A stretch of 64,000 bases of DNA, taken from the NCBI RefSeq assembly GCF_002750975.1, contig NZ_PEJS01000001.1, positions 1,984,001-2,048,000 on the forward strand. The letters are read 5' to 3'. The notes under the pieces are model-generated. The model did not search any database, was not told the DNA's origin, and saw only the letters and a program-made list of their open reading frames with translations. The DNA is from Stenotrophomonas indicatrix. GTDB lineage: Bacteria; Pseudomonadota; Gammaproteobacteria; Xanthomonadales; Xanthomonadaceae. The position numbers and the translations under genes are program-made. How positions within the stretch are numbered: the stretch's first letter is position 1; every line of letters starts with the position of its first letter. Positions 7,481 to 15,851 of this stretch are shown here, one piece after another.

Positions 7481-9676
7481 ATGCCCCACTCCCTCGCCCG
7501 CCCGCAGCGATGGCGCCGTCACGGCCGCAAGCTGCTGCCGTACCTGCTGGGCCTGTATCTGCTGTACCTGTTGGCAGGCAATGTTTTCCTCAATACGCCG
7601 CTGTTCGATCAGGTCACCAATCGCAAGCCGCACAAGTTCGTGATGACCACTGGCCCGGCGATCACGCTGCTGCCGGGGCATGTCATCGCCTGGAATGTGC
7701 AGATGCGCGGCCACGTCAATCACACGGTGTATGTGCTGCGCGCGGACCGCGCCAGTGCACGCTTGGCATTGCTGCCGCTGTTCCAGCGCGAGGTGCGCGT
7801 GCCGTCGCTGCACGCGACCGGGGTGGCCGCCGAGATCGCGCGCGTGGAGGAGGCCATTCCCTCACCACCGCGCGGCGATCGCGGCTGGACGTTGCGGTTC
7901 GATGCCATTCATAGCGAAACCATCCGCAGCGTCCGCGTGGGCAAGCTGTTGATCGTTGGCCAGGGCAGCGGCACGGTCGGTTTCGTGAAGCAGCTGCGTG
8001 GTGGTCCCTCGGAACTGCTGGACTCGGAGGTGGCGTTCGCTGATGCCGACGTCAGCCTTGACGGCACCCAGCTGCTCGGCGACATGCAGCTGAAGACGCA
8101 GTTCTCCTACCCACGGCATTACCGCGACCAGGCACCCGGGCTGGCAAAGCTGGGGCTGCTGCATGCCGTGCTGGAGGTGCAGGCGCGCAGCCAGGGCCTG
8201 CGCCTGGATACGGACACGCAACGTCCTTCCATTGCCAGCGCCGCCGTGCCGGGGCAGCTGCAGGCCGCGATCACCCTGGACCAGGGCGCGCTTCAGCCCG
8301 GCAGCCATGCGGTCTGGCGGGTTCCCCTGCAGATGGGAGCTGGCGCCCCCGACCGCGGAACGCTGGCAGTGCAGCTGGATACCGCCCGCGACATCCGCCT
8401 GCAGGCGCGGTTGCCGCAGCGCGAGGGCACAGGCGCTGCGCTGGACGCGGATCTGACCATCACCGGGCGGCACATTCCATTCGCCGAACCCAGCGAGATG
8501 CTGGGCCGCACCTCCGGAACGGTCAAGGGCGAATGGACCTTCACCTCGCTCAACTGGATTCCTGCACTGTTCGTGCAGAAACCCTGGTTCCAGCTGCAGG
8601 GTGGTGGCGTGCTGCGCGCCGACCTGCGCCTGCAGAACGGCGAGCTGGCCGCTGGCAGCAGCGTCGACATTCCTGCGGCGCGGGCGGTGGCCGAAGTGGC
8701 CGGCGTGCACATGCAGGGAACGGCCAGCGCCCATGGCCAACTGCAGGCCGGGACGCCGACGCACGCCGTACTGGCAGTGAAGCTTCCCACGTTCAATGCG
8801 CGTGCAGGCGGCGCCAAGGGTGCCACGCTGTTCGATGGGCGCGACCTGGCACTGACACTCACCGGTGACGGTCGCCTGCGCGAGCTGCGCAAGGGCGTGC
8901 GCGCTCAGCTGCGCTTCGATGACGCAAGCATTCCAGACCTCACCGCCTACAACCGCTACCTGGGCAACGGCCAGGTGCGGCTGCTGGGAGGCGCTGGCCA
9001 GGTGAGCGGCGACGTTGAACTCGATACCCAGGGCCGGGTTGGCAATGGCAGTGTCCGCCTGCGCAGCCAACGCGCACGCCTGCAGTTGGCCGGGCTTGGC
9101 CTGCAGGGCGACGCCCGCGTTGATGGCAGGCTGCGGCGTGGCGATTTCAGCCAGCGCCGCTTCGATCTGGGCGGTAGCGTGATCGAGCTGCGCAACGTGC
9201 AGGTGGGTGAGCAGCAGCGTTCACAGCCGTGGTGGGGCCGGGTCACCATCGCCCGCGGTGACATCGATGCGCAGTCACCGTTCCAGGTGGACGCACGCGC
9301 GGACCTTGCCATGCGCGACGCGGGCCCGCTGCTGGCGCTGTTTGCCGAGCGCAGCGATTACCCGCGCTGGGCATTGTCGCTGCTCGACTCCGGCCAGGTG
9401 GATGCACATACCCGCCTGCGCTGGCGCGCCGGGCATCTGGTACTGGATGGACTGCAGGCGGAGAACGAGCGCCTTTCGCTGCGTGCGCGGCTGGATCTGC
9501 TGGACCAGCGCAAGCGTGGCGACCTCTACCTTCGCTGGGGCCTGCTGGGTGCCGGCATCGAGCTGGATGGACAGCGCCGCCAATGGCATCTGGCCGGTGC
9601 GCGGGAATGGTTCGACGGTCGGCCCGCGTTGCTGCCCGGTGCTGCAGCGGCCAGCGACGGTGGCACGGCGGACTGA
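7481..9676 (+). CDS. Large inner-membrane-anchored AsmA/TamB-like protein
   Basis: 731 residues from ATG 7481. One N-terminal transmembrane helix (KLLPYLLGLYLLYLLAGNVF, about residues 17-36) is followed by roughly 690 residues of repeating beta-strand sequence. These include alternating polar/hydrophobic LQL, VRL and LQG strings, and VxGDVELDTQGRVGNGSVRL and GQVDAHTRLRWRAGHL blocks. This architecture matches AsmA-like or YhdP/TamB-like periplasmic bridge proteins that move lipid between membranes. Assignment to a named family is not possible by eye. The longer open frame from 6044 is antisense to the effector and is not coding. Confidence 0.75.
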   Translation: MPHSLARPQRWRRHGRKLLPYLLGLYLLYLLAGNVFLNTPLFDQVTNRKPHKFVMTTGPAITLLPGHVIAWNVQMRGHVNHTVYVLRADRASARLALLPLFQREVRVPSLHATGVAAEIARVEEAIPSPPRGDRGWTLRFDAIHSETIRSVRVGKLLIVGQGSGTVGFVKQLRGGPSELLDSEVAFADADVSLDGTQLLGDMQLKTQFSYPRHYRDQAPGLAKLGLLHAVLEVQARSQGLRLDTDTQRPSIASAAVPGQLQAAITLDQGALQPGSHAVWRVPLQMGAGAPDRGTLAVQLDTARDIRLQARLPQREGTGAALDADLTITGRHIPFAEPSEMLGRTSGTVKGEWTFTSLNWIPALFVQKPWFQLQGGGVLRADLRLQNGELAAGSSVDIPAARAVAEVAGVHMQGTASAHGQLQAGTPTHAVLAVKLPTFNARAGGAKGATLFDGRDLALTLTGDGRLRELRKGVRAQLRFDDASIPDLTAYNRYLGNGQVRLLGGAGQVSGDVELDTQGRVGNGSVRLRSQRARLQLAGLGLQGDARVDGRLRRGDFSQRRFDLGGSVIELRNVQVGEQQRSQPWWGRVTIARGDIDAQSPFQVDARADLAMRDAGPLLALFAERSDYPRWALSLLDSGQVDAHTRLRWRAGHLVLDGLQAENERLSLRARLDLLDQRKRGDLYLRWGLLGAGIELDGQRRQWHLAGAREWFDGRPALLPGAAAASDGGTAD

Positions 9677-9685
9677 CCCGAAGGC

Positions 9686-9716
9686 TGCATCCAGTCGCGA
9701 CGCCTTTACGTACAAC
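9686..9716 (+). promoter_or_regulatory. Predicted SigE (RpoE-ChrR type) promoter of tspO
   Basis: TGCATCC at 9686-9692 is followed after 16 bases by CGTA (9709-9712). The same motif pair, at identical spacing, is found before the sigma gene, the divergent gene at 12764 and the desaturase operon. The start codon lies about 40 bases downstream, a normal leader length. This copy is the most divergent after CGTA (CAAC rather than NAGG). Confidence 0.7.
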
Positions 9717-9756
9717 GCACTACCGCAGTTCGCGATAGTGCAGGAGGAAAGACACC

Positions 9757-10242
9757 GTGAATGTCCGCAGGCAAGCAGTTGGCCTTCTGGGCTGGGCCAT
9801 CGTCACTTTTCTGGCGGCCGCACTGGGCGCGCGTGCCTCGATCTCGGCAGCGGATTTCTACGCAAGCCTGGCGTTGCCGGCATGGGCACCGCCGGCCAGC
9901 GTGTTCGGTCCGGTGTGGACGGTGTTGTACGCATTGATGGCGCTGGCGGCGTGGCTGGTGTGGCGCCAGGGCGGATGGCGCGCGACCGCGCCTGCGCTGT
10001 CACTCTATCTGCTGCAGCTGGCCCTCAACGTGCTGTGGAGCTGGCTGTTCTTCGGCTGGAAACAGGGGGCGTTGGCGTTCGCTGACATCGCACTGTTGCT
10101 GGCGCTGATCGTGGCCACGATCGTCGCCTTCCATCGCGTGCGTCCGGCGGCGGCATGGCTGCTGCTGCCTTACCTGGCATGGGTGACGTTCGCCAGTGCG
10201 CTCAACTACGCGGTGTGGCAGGCCAATCCGGCCGTGCTTTAG
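9757..10242 (+). CDS. tspO: TspO/MBR-family tryptophan-rich sensory protein
   Basis: 161 residues, five predicted membrane helices, GTG start with AGGAGG just upstream. Family marks are present: WAPPASVFGPVWTVLYALMA, in which the PxWxPPxxxFGPVWTxLYxxM signature is clear, then LNVLWSWLFFGWKQ and a final YLAWVTFASALNYAVWQ. TspO proteins bind porphyrins and sterols in the outer or cytoplasmic membrane and are linked to tetrapyrrole and photo-oxidative stress handling. The upstream promoter motif shared with the SigE-ChrR locus suggests co-induction with it. Its stop overlaps the stop region of the convergent small ORF. Confidence 0.92.
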   Translation: MNVRRQAVGLLGWAIVTFLAAALGARASISAADFYASLALPAWAPPASVFGPVWTVLYALMALAAWLVWRQGGWRATAPALSLYLLQLALNVLWSWLFFGWKQGALAFADIALLLALIVATIVAFHRVRPAAAWLLLPYLAWVTFASALNYAVWQANPAVL

Positions 10243-10550
10243 CCGGGCAATGCCTGAGGGCCTTGCGCTGCGGGCCGCCACTGGCGCAGCGCGCTGCCCC
10301 TGAAGGCCTGCTCACCGCAGCCGGTCGGGCAGCGCAGTACACGCGCGGCAGACGTGCTGACAAGCCCATCGCCCTCCTGCGCCTTGAATACGACCTCGCA
10401 GCACAGGCAGCGCGCCACCAGCGAATACAGATGGACGATGCGGCCGCTGCCGGGATCCTGCAGTGCATTGACATCCAGCAGGTCGAAGCGGCCGTTCTCA
10501 GGCGCTGGGCGCGATGGGCGAAGCAGGGAAGACGATGGCTGCAGGTTCAC
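10239..10550 (-). CDS. Small cysteine-containing hypothetical protein
   Basis: 103 residues from a GTG at 10550. It has a CLCCEVVF motif and later RCPTGCGEQ, which together could form a zinc-ribbon-like Cys4 site. Its end overlaps the tspO stop by 4 bases in a convergent arrangement. I do not recognise the family. If it is not real, the space from 10243 to 10621 (about 380 bases) holds no other gene I can support, since the plus-strand frames there look like shadows. Confidence 0.5.
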   Translation of the reverse strand: MNLQPSSSLLRPSRPAPENGRFDLLDVNALQDPGSGRIVHLYSLVARCLCCEVVFKAQEGDGLVSTSAARVLRCPTGCGEQAFRGSALRQWRPAAQGPQALPG

Positions 10551-10621
10551 GTCGATGCGTCACAGAAGGATGAGCGACGACTGTAGTAGGCGCGATGTGC
10601 AGCAGATGTGCACCGCACCCA

Positions 10622-11305
10622 TCAGGCTGCAGCAGCGCCCCCCAGTCGGTTGATCTGCGCACATTCCAGCACCGGCGGCGGGTCCGGCATCGTCGCCAGC
10701 ACGATCATCGCGCGGCCGATGGCTTCGTTGCTGGTCACCAGTGAGGGCAGGACGCGGCCCGCCGCCGCCATCAGGGGGCCGCCAAAGCGATACAGCGGCT
10801 TCAACGCCGCATGACGGGTGCCGGTGCCCGTCACGGGGCGCACCCCGGCGGGACGCAGCATGACGGTGCGCACCGCGAGCTGCGCCAACGCGGCCTCGGT
10901 CTCGCCCTTGATGCGCAGGGGCATGATCCGGCTGTGGGGATTGGCATGGGCGCCGGAGACATACAGGAACCGGCCGTCCGGATTCGCCTCGGCCCATGCT
11001 GCAGCCACGGCAAGGGTGGCATCGAGCGTCACCTTCCGATACTCGTCCTCGGCGGTGCCGACCGGCGGTGCTCCGGCACAATAGAAACACGCATCGAATC
11101 CGGCCAGCTGCGGGCCCACACCACGGGCATGCTGGAAATCGGCCAGCACGATCTGCTCGATACGCGCGTCGAGCCGGGCCTTGCCGCGGACCAGGGCGGC
11201 GGTGCGCGCCACCTGCGGCGAAGCGAGGCAGGCACGGGCAACGCCCTGCCCGACCAGTCCGGTCGCGCCGGTCAGCAGAATCCGCAGCGGGCGTGTTTCG
11301 TACAT
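10622..11305 (-). CDS. NAD(P)-dependent atypical short-chain dehydrogenase / epimerase-like protein
   Basis: 227 residues. The Rossmann start LRILLTGATGLVGQGVARAC has the TGATGxxG nucleotide-binding motif. FDACFYCAGAPPVG and GRFLYVSGAHANPHS follow, but there is no clear YxxxK, as in NmrA/YbjT-like atypical SDRs. The gene lies 19 bases after chrR on the same strand, so it is probably the third gene of the sigma-factor operon. A redox or quinone role under photo-oxidative stress is possible but not shown by the sequence. Confidence 0.8.
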   Translation of the reverse strand: MYETRPLRILLTGATGLVGQGVARACLASPQVARTAALVRGKARLDARIEQIVLADFQHARGVGPQLAGFDACFYCAGAPPVGTAEDEYRKVTLDATLAVAAAWAEANPDGRFLYVSGAHANPHSRIMPLRIKGETEAALAQLAVRTVMLRPAGVRPVTGTGTRHAALKPLYRFGGPLMAAAGRVLPSLVTSNEAIGRAMIVLATMPDPPPVLECAQINRLGGAAAA

Positions 11306-11324
11306 GCGTTGACCTTGAAGAAGC

Positions 11325-11999
11325 CTAGAGTTTCACGAAGCGCTGGATCCGGCGGGCCAGCCAACCACTGAATACCAGCGGCGCATCCAGCGCGGAAACG
11401 CAGATGCACGGTACGCCCGGCGCCGTTACCGGCTGGTGCTCGACCTCCTCGTCCAGGTCGGCAACATCGCCGGGCGCGAACAGACCCAGCGCATCATTGT
11501 AGGAACCCCGCAGGATCTGTGTCAGTTCGCTGCGTCCATGGCTGTGCATCGGCAGGCATTTGCCCGGCGCGATCTTCAGCATGATCAGCGACGGCATCTG
11601 CTCGGCACGGATGCAATGCACTCCCGGCGCCATCCAGCGCCAGTGCAGCCGACCCAGCGAATCGCCGAAGTACGGATGCAGCGACGTCGGCAGATGGTCC
11701 GGATCCGCCTCGGGGCGTTCGCGCGGCATCGACCGCAGCGGGCCTGGCACCGCGTCGGCCTGGACCTCGACGAGCTGGGCAAGCATCGCTTCGCGCAGGC
11801 CCGCCCGCCGCGCCTCGTCCGCCACGGGCTGGGTCTGCTCCAGCAGTGCGGCACCGATGGCCTCCGCTTCGCGCAGCCGCTGGCGGCAGTGCGGGCACTG
11901 CTCCAGATGGGTGCCGGCGACGATGCTCAACGGTGCCGGCAGAGCACCGGCGGCGTAGCTCATCAGTGTCGACTCATGCAGGTGGTGGTGCGGATTCAT
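11325..11999 (-). CDS. chrR: ChrR-family zinc anti-sigma factor with cupin domain
   Basis: 224 residues. The N-terminal anti-sigma domain carries the zinc motif H31-x3-C35-x2-C38. The C-terminal cupin (about 105-205) keeps H152-x-H154-x3-E158 and a later H188, matching the metal site of Rhodobacter ChrR. In that organism the protein holds RpoE inactive and releases it in singlet oxygen. The gene overlaps the sigma gene by ATGA, as in characterised RpoE-ChrR pairs. Confidence 0.93.
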   Translation of the reverse strand: MNPHHHLHESTLMSYAAGALPAPLSIVAGTHLEQCPHCRQRLREAEAIGAALLEQTQPVADEARRAGLREAMLAQLVEVQADAVPGPLRSMPRERPEADPDHLPTSLHPYFGDSLGRLHWRWMAPGVHCIRAEQMPSLIMLKIAPGKCLPMHSHGRSELTQILRGSYNDALGLFAPGDVADLDEEVEHQPVTAPGVPCICVSALDAPLVFSGWLARRIQRFVKL

Positions 12000-12619
12000 G
12001 GTGCACCCCCGACCTTCGACTGCAACTGCAGGAACGCTCGTCGCAGGTGTGATTTGACCGTGCCCAGCGGCATCCCAAGCGCCTGCGCGATCTCGCTGTG
12101 GCTCTTGGCCTCGAAGTAAGACATGCGAACCAGACGCGCCTGCGTGGCCGGCAGTTCATTGATGCGCTGGCGCAGGCGGGCATGGTCGGCAAACTGCTCG
12201 GCGCTGCTGCGCTCGCCGACGTCGGCGGCAGCGGCGTCTTCCACGGCTTCCTGCACCTGCATCCAGCTGCGTTCGCGACGCACGCGGTCGATGTGCAGGT
12301 TGCGACCGATGCGATACAACCAGGTGCTCAGCGCACCTTGGGCAGGATCGAACTCGGCCGCGCGCAGCCACAGGCGCAGCAGGCATTCCTGGGCCAGCTC
12401 TTCGGCCACCGCTGCGGGTGCCCCAAGGCCACGCAGATAAATGCACAGGCGCGGCATGAAATGGTCGTAGATGCGCATGAAGCAGTCACGATCGCGCAGC
12501 CGGGCGACGCCATCCATCTCGCCGTTCCAGTTCGTTGGCTCGTTGCTGGGCTGCTGTGAACTGGACACGATCCGCGCGGTGTCGAAGGGATGGGAGGGAC
12601 TGGCGGGAGGACGGTACAT
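11996..12619 (-). CDS. ECF sigma factor of the RpoE-ChrR (singlet oxygen) type
   Basis: 207 residues. Region 2 reads YDHFMPRLCIYLRGLGAP through AEELAQECLLRLWLRAAEFD and GALSTWLYRIGRNLHIDRVR. Region 4 reads ELPATQARLVRMSYFEAKSH followed by SEIAQALGMPLGTVKSHLRR. Both are intact. Adjacency to chrR places it in the group that answers singlet oxygen and organic peroxides. A promoter motif upstream (12656-12686) is also found before the divergent gene, the desaturase operon and tspO, so it most likely controls its own synthesis. The exact start is uncertain; a methionine at MDGVARLRD is the main alternative. Confidence 0.92.
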   Translation of the reverse strand: MYRPPASPSHPFDTARIVSSSQQPSNEPTNWNGEMDGVARLRDRDCFMRIYDHFMPRLCIYLRGLGAPAAVAEELAQECLLRLWLRAAEFDPAQGALSTWLYRIGRNLHIDRVRRERSWMQVQEAVEDAAAADVGERSSAEQFADHARLRQRINELPATQARLVRMSYFEAKSHSEIAQALGMPLGTVKSHLRRAFLQLQSKVGGAP

Positions 12620-12655
12620 CGGCGGGGGCTGCCGTTGGGTGAAGAGGAGTCCTTC

Positions 12656-12686
12656 CCTCTACGCACGGTGGCGCCTGTTGGATGCA
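12656..12686 (-). promoter_or_regulatory. Predicted autoregulated SigE promoter of the sigma-chrR operon
   Basis: On the minus strand TGCATCC (12686-12680) is followed after 16 bases by CGTA, then GAGG. The transcript would start about 30 bases before the sigma-factor ATG. It lies back to back with the promoter serving the gene at 12764. Confidence 0.8.
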
Positions 12687-12705
12687 CCCGGGATGGGTGC
12701 CAACG

Positions 12706-12736
12706 TGCATCCAGCCGGCGCCGTCGCGCGTACAGG
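12706..12736 (+). promoter_or_regulatory. Predicted SigE promoter of the divergent exported protein
   Basis: TGCATCC (12706-12712), 16 bases, then CGTACAGG. It matches the sigma-gene promoter and the desaturase promoter position by position in both elements, and lies about 28 bases before ATG 12764. Confidence 0.8.
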
Positions 12737-12763
12737 CCCGCAAGCCTCCCATGGATCGCCCCG

Positions 12764-13531
12764 ATGCGTCTTGCCTGGTTGCTGCTCTGCATGCCCTGCG
12801 CCGCTTCGGCCGCCCCTCTTCTGCGTTCGGAGGGCGTGGCCACCCTGGCCAACGGAGTCATTGCCTACCGCGAAGTGCATTGGCAGCGCGGCGCCGGCGA
12901 TGGCAGCGAACGCTGGGTGGAATACCTTTGCCCTGCGGGCCAACCTTTCGCCCGCAAGCAGATGCCCGCCGCCACCCGGCCGCAGGTGCGGGGCTATGTG
13001 CTGCAGGACGCCCGCAGCGGCCAAGCGGCCGATGTGAGGGTCGACCCCGGCGTGGTCCGGGTCGACTGGAAGGAGGACACGTCCACGCCTTCCCGAACCA
13101 GGCAGCTGCCGCTGCCCCCGGATGCCGTGATCGACGCCGGCTTCGATGCCGCCGTGCGGGCCCACTGGCGGACGCTGCAGGGTGGAGCACCGGTCAGCCT
13201 GCCTTTTCTGGTGCCCGGCCGGCAACGCTTCTACCCCGTGCAGGTGCAGTACCAGGGCCCGGTGCGCTGGCAGGGGCTTTCCGCCCATGCGGTGAATGTC
13301 CGCCTTGATACCTGGTTCGGCGCGGTGGCCCCACGTCTGTCGCTGGTCTACGCCGATGCTGATCGCCGCCTGCTCGAGTTCCGTGGTACCAGCAACCTGC
13401 GCGATGCACGTGGCGATTATCCGCAGGTGACCGTGCGCTTTGCCGCGCCCGCAACCGAGCAGCCGGAGCAGCGCTGGCGCACTGAGCTGCAGCGACCGCT
13501 GGTAGCGAGCTGTGGTGTTACGACGAGGTGA
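12764..13531 (+). CDS. Exported protein of unknown function in the SigE regulon
   Basis: 255 residues with a short signal peptide (MRLAWLLLCMPCAASAA). The mature part contains YREVHWQRGAGDGSERWVEY, DPGVVRVDWKED, a block ending in LPFLVPGRQRFYPVQVQYQG, and SLVYADADRRLLEFRGTSNL, suggesting a periplasmic beta-rich domain. I do not recognise a family. The divergent SigE-type promoter and position between the sigma gene and the lipid operon suggest a role in the same membrane stress response. Confidence 0.8.
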   Translation: MRLAWLLLCMPCAASAAPLLRSEGVATLANGVIAYREVHWQRGAGDGSERWVEYLCPAGQPFARKQMPAATRPQVRGYVLQDARSGQAADVRVDPGVVRVDWKEDTSTPSRTRQLPLPPDAVIDAGFDAAVRAHWRTLQGGAPVSLPFLVPGRQRFYPVQVQYQGPVRWQGLSAHAVNVRLDTWFGAVAPRLSLVYADADRRLLEFRGTSNLRDARGDYPQVTVRFAAPATEQPEQRWRTELQRPLVASCGVTTR

Positions 13532-13554
13532 ACATGCAGTCTGATGCAATCCAC

Positions 13555-13585
13555 TGCATCCAACCTGCACTGCAACGCGTATAGG
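13555..13585 (+). promoter_or_regulatory. Predicted SigE promoter of the lipid-modification operon
   Basis: TGCATCC (13555-13561), 16 bases, then CGTATAGG. It lies in the 84-base gap before the desaturase gene, about 31 bases from its ATG. This would drive the whole run of eight genes to 20827. Confidence 0.8.
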
Positions 13586-13615
13586 TAGGCAATCGACTCC
13601 CTCGGGCTTCCGTCC

Positions 13616-14572
13616 ATGGCATCCGCAGCGCCTCCACTCCGCAGACGTTCGCGCCTGTTGCGCACCTTCCAGCGCTGGTTCGACACCGATGCTGGAAGCG
13701 AAGCGGCGATCGACGGCAGCCAGGGTGACCGCATCGACTGGCTGCGCGCCCTGCCCTTCGCGCTGCTGCACGTGGCCTGCCTCGGGGTGATCTGGGTGGG
13801 CGTGTCCTGGACAGCGGTTGCCGTCGCAGTGTTCCTGTACGCGATCAGGATGTTCGCCATCACCGCGTTCTATCACCGCTACTTCTCGCACCGGACGTTC
13901 GAGGCATCGCGCACCGTGCAGTTCGTGTTCGCGGTCATCGGCGCCGCCAGCGTGCAGCGTGGCCCGCTCTGGTGGGCAGCGCACCACCGCCACCACCACC
14001 GCCACGCCGATCAACCGCAGGATCCGCATTCCCCGCGCCAGGGCGGGTTCTGGCGCAGCCATATGGGTTGGTTCCTCACCCGTAGTGCCTTTGCCACCGA
14101 TCTGCAGCGCATTCCCGATCTGGCCCGCTACCCCGAGCTGCGCTGGCTGGACCGGTTCGACACCGTGGTTCCGGTGTTGCTGGCCGCTGCGCTGTATGGC
14201 GTGGGTGCGGTGCTCGAGCGTGTGGCGCCAGGCCTGCATACCTCCGGCCCGCAGCTGCTGGTCTGGGGCTTCTTCATCTCCACCGTGGTGTTGTTCCACG
14301 CCACGGTCACCATCAATTCGCTGGCGCACCGATTCGGCCGGCGCCGCTTCGAGACCCGAGATGACAGCCGCAACAACCTCTGGCTGGCGCTGCTGACCTT
14401 CGGCGAAGGCTGGCACAACAACCATCACTTCTTTCCCGGCACCGCCCGCCAGGGCTTCCGCTGGTGGGAGATCGACATCAGCTGGTATGGCCTGCGCGCA
14501 ATGGCTGCGCTGGGCCTGGTTAAGGGCCTCAAGCCCATCCCGGCCTGGGTACTGGCCAAGGCGAGGCACTGA
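13616..14572 (+). CDS. Membrane fatty-acid desaturase (delta-9 / acyl-CoA type)
   Basis: 318 residues with four or more membrane helices and the three histidine boxes of the di-iron desaturase family: HRYFSH (87-92), HHRHHHRH (123-130) and HNNHH (in GEGWHNNHHFF near 270). It would insert a double bond into lipid acyl chains. It is first in the eight-gene operon, consistent with preparing unsaturated chains for the methyltransferases downstream. Confidence 0.9.
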   Translation: MASAAPPLRRRSRLLRTFQRWFDTDAGSEAAIDGSQGDRIDWLRALPFALLHVACLGVIWVGVSWTAVAVAVFLYAIRMFAITAFYHRYFSHRTFEASRTVQFVFAVIGAASVQRGPLWWAAHHRHHHRHADQPQDPHSPRQGGFWRSHMGWFLTRSAFATDLQRIPDLARYPELRWLDRFDTVVPVLLAAALYGVGAVLERVAPGLHTSGPQLLVWGFFISTVVLFHATVTINSLAHRFGRRRFETRDDSRNNLWLALLTFGEGWHNNHHFFPGTARQGFRWWEIDISWYGLRAMAALGLVKGLKPIPAWVLAKARH

Positions 14573-14573
14573 C

Positions 14574-15851
14574 ATGCGTATCGCGGTCATCGGTTCCGGC
14601 ATCGCGGGTCTGGCCAGTGCGTGGTGGCTGGACGGCGAGCATGACGTCACCCTGTTCGAGGCCAACGACTATCTGGGCGGCCACACCCACACCCACGAGG
14701 TGACAGTGGACGGCCGCAGGATGGCGGTCGACACCGGGTTCATCGTCTTCAATCCGCACCATTACCCGCTGCTGTCGGCGTTGTTCGACGAACTTGGCGT
14801 GGACTCGCAGCCCACCACGATGAGTTTCTCGATGCACAGCGAGCGCAGCGGCGTGGAGTACAACGCCACATCGCTCGATGGCCTGTTCTGCCAGCGCCGC
14901 AACCTGCTCTCACCGCGTTTCTGGGGAATGCTGGCCGACCTGCGGCGCTTCTATCGCGACGCGCCCCTGCTGCTGGGCGAGGAGCAGGGCCCGACGCTGG
15001 GCCAGTACCTGCACAGCCAGCGCTATGGCGAGGCGTTCGTGCAGGAACATCTGCTGCCGATGGCCTCGGCGCTGTGGTCCTCGCCGACCGCGCAGGTGCT
15101 GGATTTCCCGGCCCGTTACCTGGTGCAGTTCATGGCCAATCACCAGATGCTGCAGATGACCGGGCGCGCGCCCTGGCGCGTGGTCAAGGGCGGCTCGGCG
15201 CGCTACGTGGACGCCCTGCGTGCGCGCTGGCGGGTGCACGAGCGGCTGGAATGCCCGGTACACGCGGTCGAACGCATGCCCTGGGGGGCACGCGTACACA
15301 CCGCAACCGGCATTGAAGGCTTCGATGAAGTGATCCTGGCCTGCCATAGCGACCAGGCCCTTGCCCTGCTGGCCGACGCCGATCCTGTCGAGCATGCGGT
15401 GCTCGGCGCGATCCGCTACCAACCCAACGAGGCCGTACTGCACACTGACGCCTCCTTGCTGCCCGCCAACCGCAAGGCGTGGGCGGCGTGGAACGCGCAT
15501 GTACCGCGCGACCCCACCGCACCCTGCACGGTCAGCTACTGCATGAACCTGTTGCAGGGGCTGCCCGGTGATACGCCGCTGGTGGTGACCCTCAACCGCA
15601 GCGAGGCCATCGATCCGGCCAAGGTGCTGCGCCGTTTGCAGTACGCGCATCCGGTGCATGATCCGGCTGCGGTGGACGCGCAGCGGCGCTGGGCCGAACT
15701 GCAGGGCCGGCGGCACACCTGGTTTGCGGGTGCGTACTGGGGCTGGGGCTTCCACGAAGATGGAATCCGCAGTGCCCGCCGCGTAGTGGATGCGCTGCAA
15801 CTGCGCAATGCCGGCGCGCCGCCTCCCCTGCAGGTGGAGGTGGCCGCGTGA
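14574..15851 (+). CDS. NAD(P)/FAD-dependent amine-oxidase-like oxidoreductase
   Basis: 425 residues. The dinucleotide-binding N-terminus MRIAVIGSGIAGLASAWWL leads to an acidic strand end FEANDYLGGH. VDTGFIVFNPHHYPLL and a late GAYWGWGFHEDGIRSA block place it with the flavin amine oxidases that accompany DUF1365 and cyclopropane-synthase genes in many proteobacteria. In characterised furan-fatty-acid and photo-oxidative operons such flavoproteins act on phospholipid acyl chains. The exact reaction here is inferred. It starts one base after the desaturase stop. Confidence 0.9.
   Translation: MRIAVIGSGIAGLASAWWLDGEHDVTLFEANDYLGGHTHTHEVTVDGRRMAVDTGFIVFNPHHYPLLSALFDELGVDSQPTTMSFSMHSERSGVEYNATSLDGLFCQRRNLLSPRFWGMLADLRRFYRDAPLLLGEEQGPTLGQYLHSQRYGEAFVQEHLLPMASALWSSPTAQVLDFPARYLVQFMANHQMLQMTGRAPWRVVKGGSARYVDALRARWRVHERLECPVHAVERMPWGARVHTATGIEGFDEVILACHSDQALALLADADPVEHAVLGAIRYQPNEAVLHTDASLLPANRKAWAAWNAHVPRDPTAPCTVSYCMNLLQGLPGDTPLVVTLNRSEAIDPAKVLRRLQYAHPVHDPAAVDAQRRWAELQGRRHTWFAGAYWGWGFHEDGIRSARRVVDALQLRNAGAPPPLQVEVAA

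Noticed and set aside
10545-10590. CTCATCC with ACGTGAA on the minus strand as a SigE promoter of the small ORF
   Set aside because: Two mismatches in TGCATCC, and the CGT element overlaps the proposed GTG start, leaving no leader.
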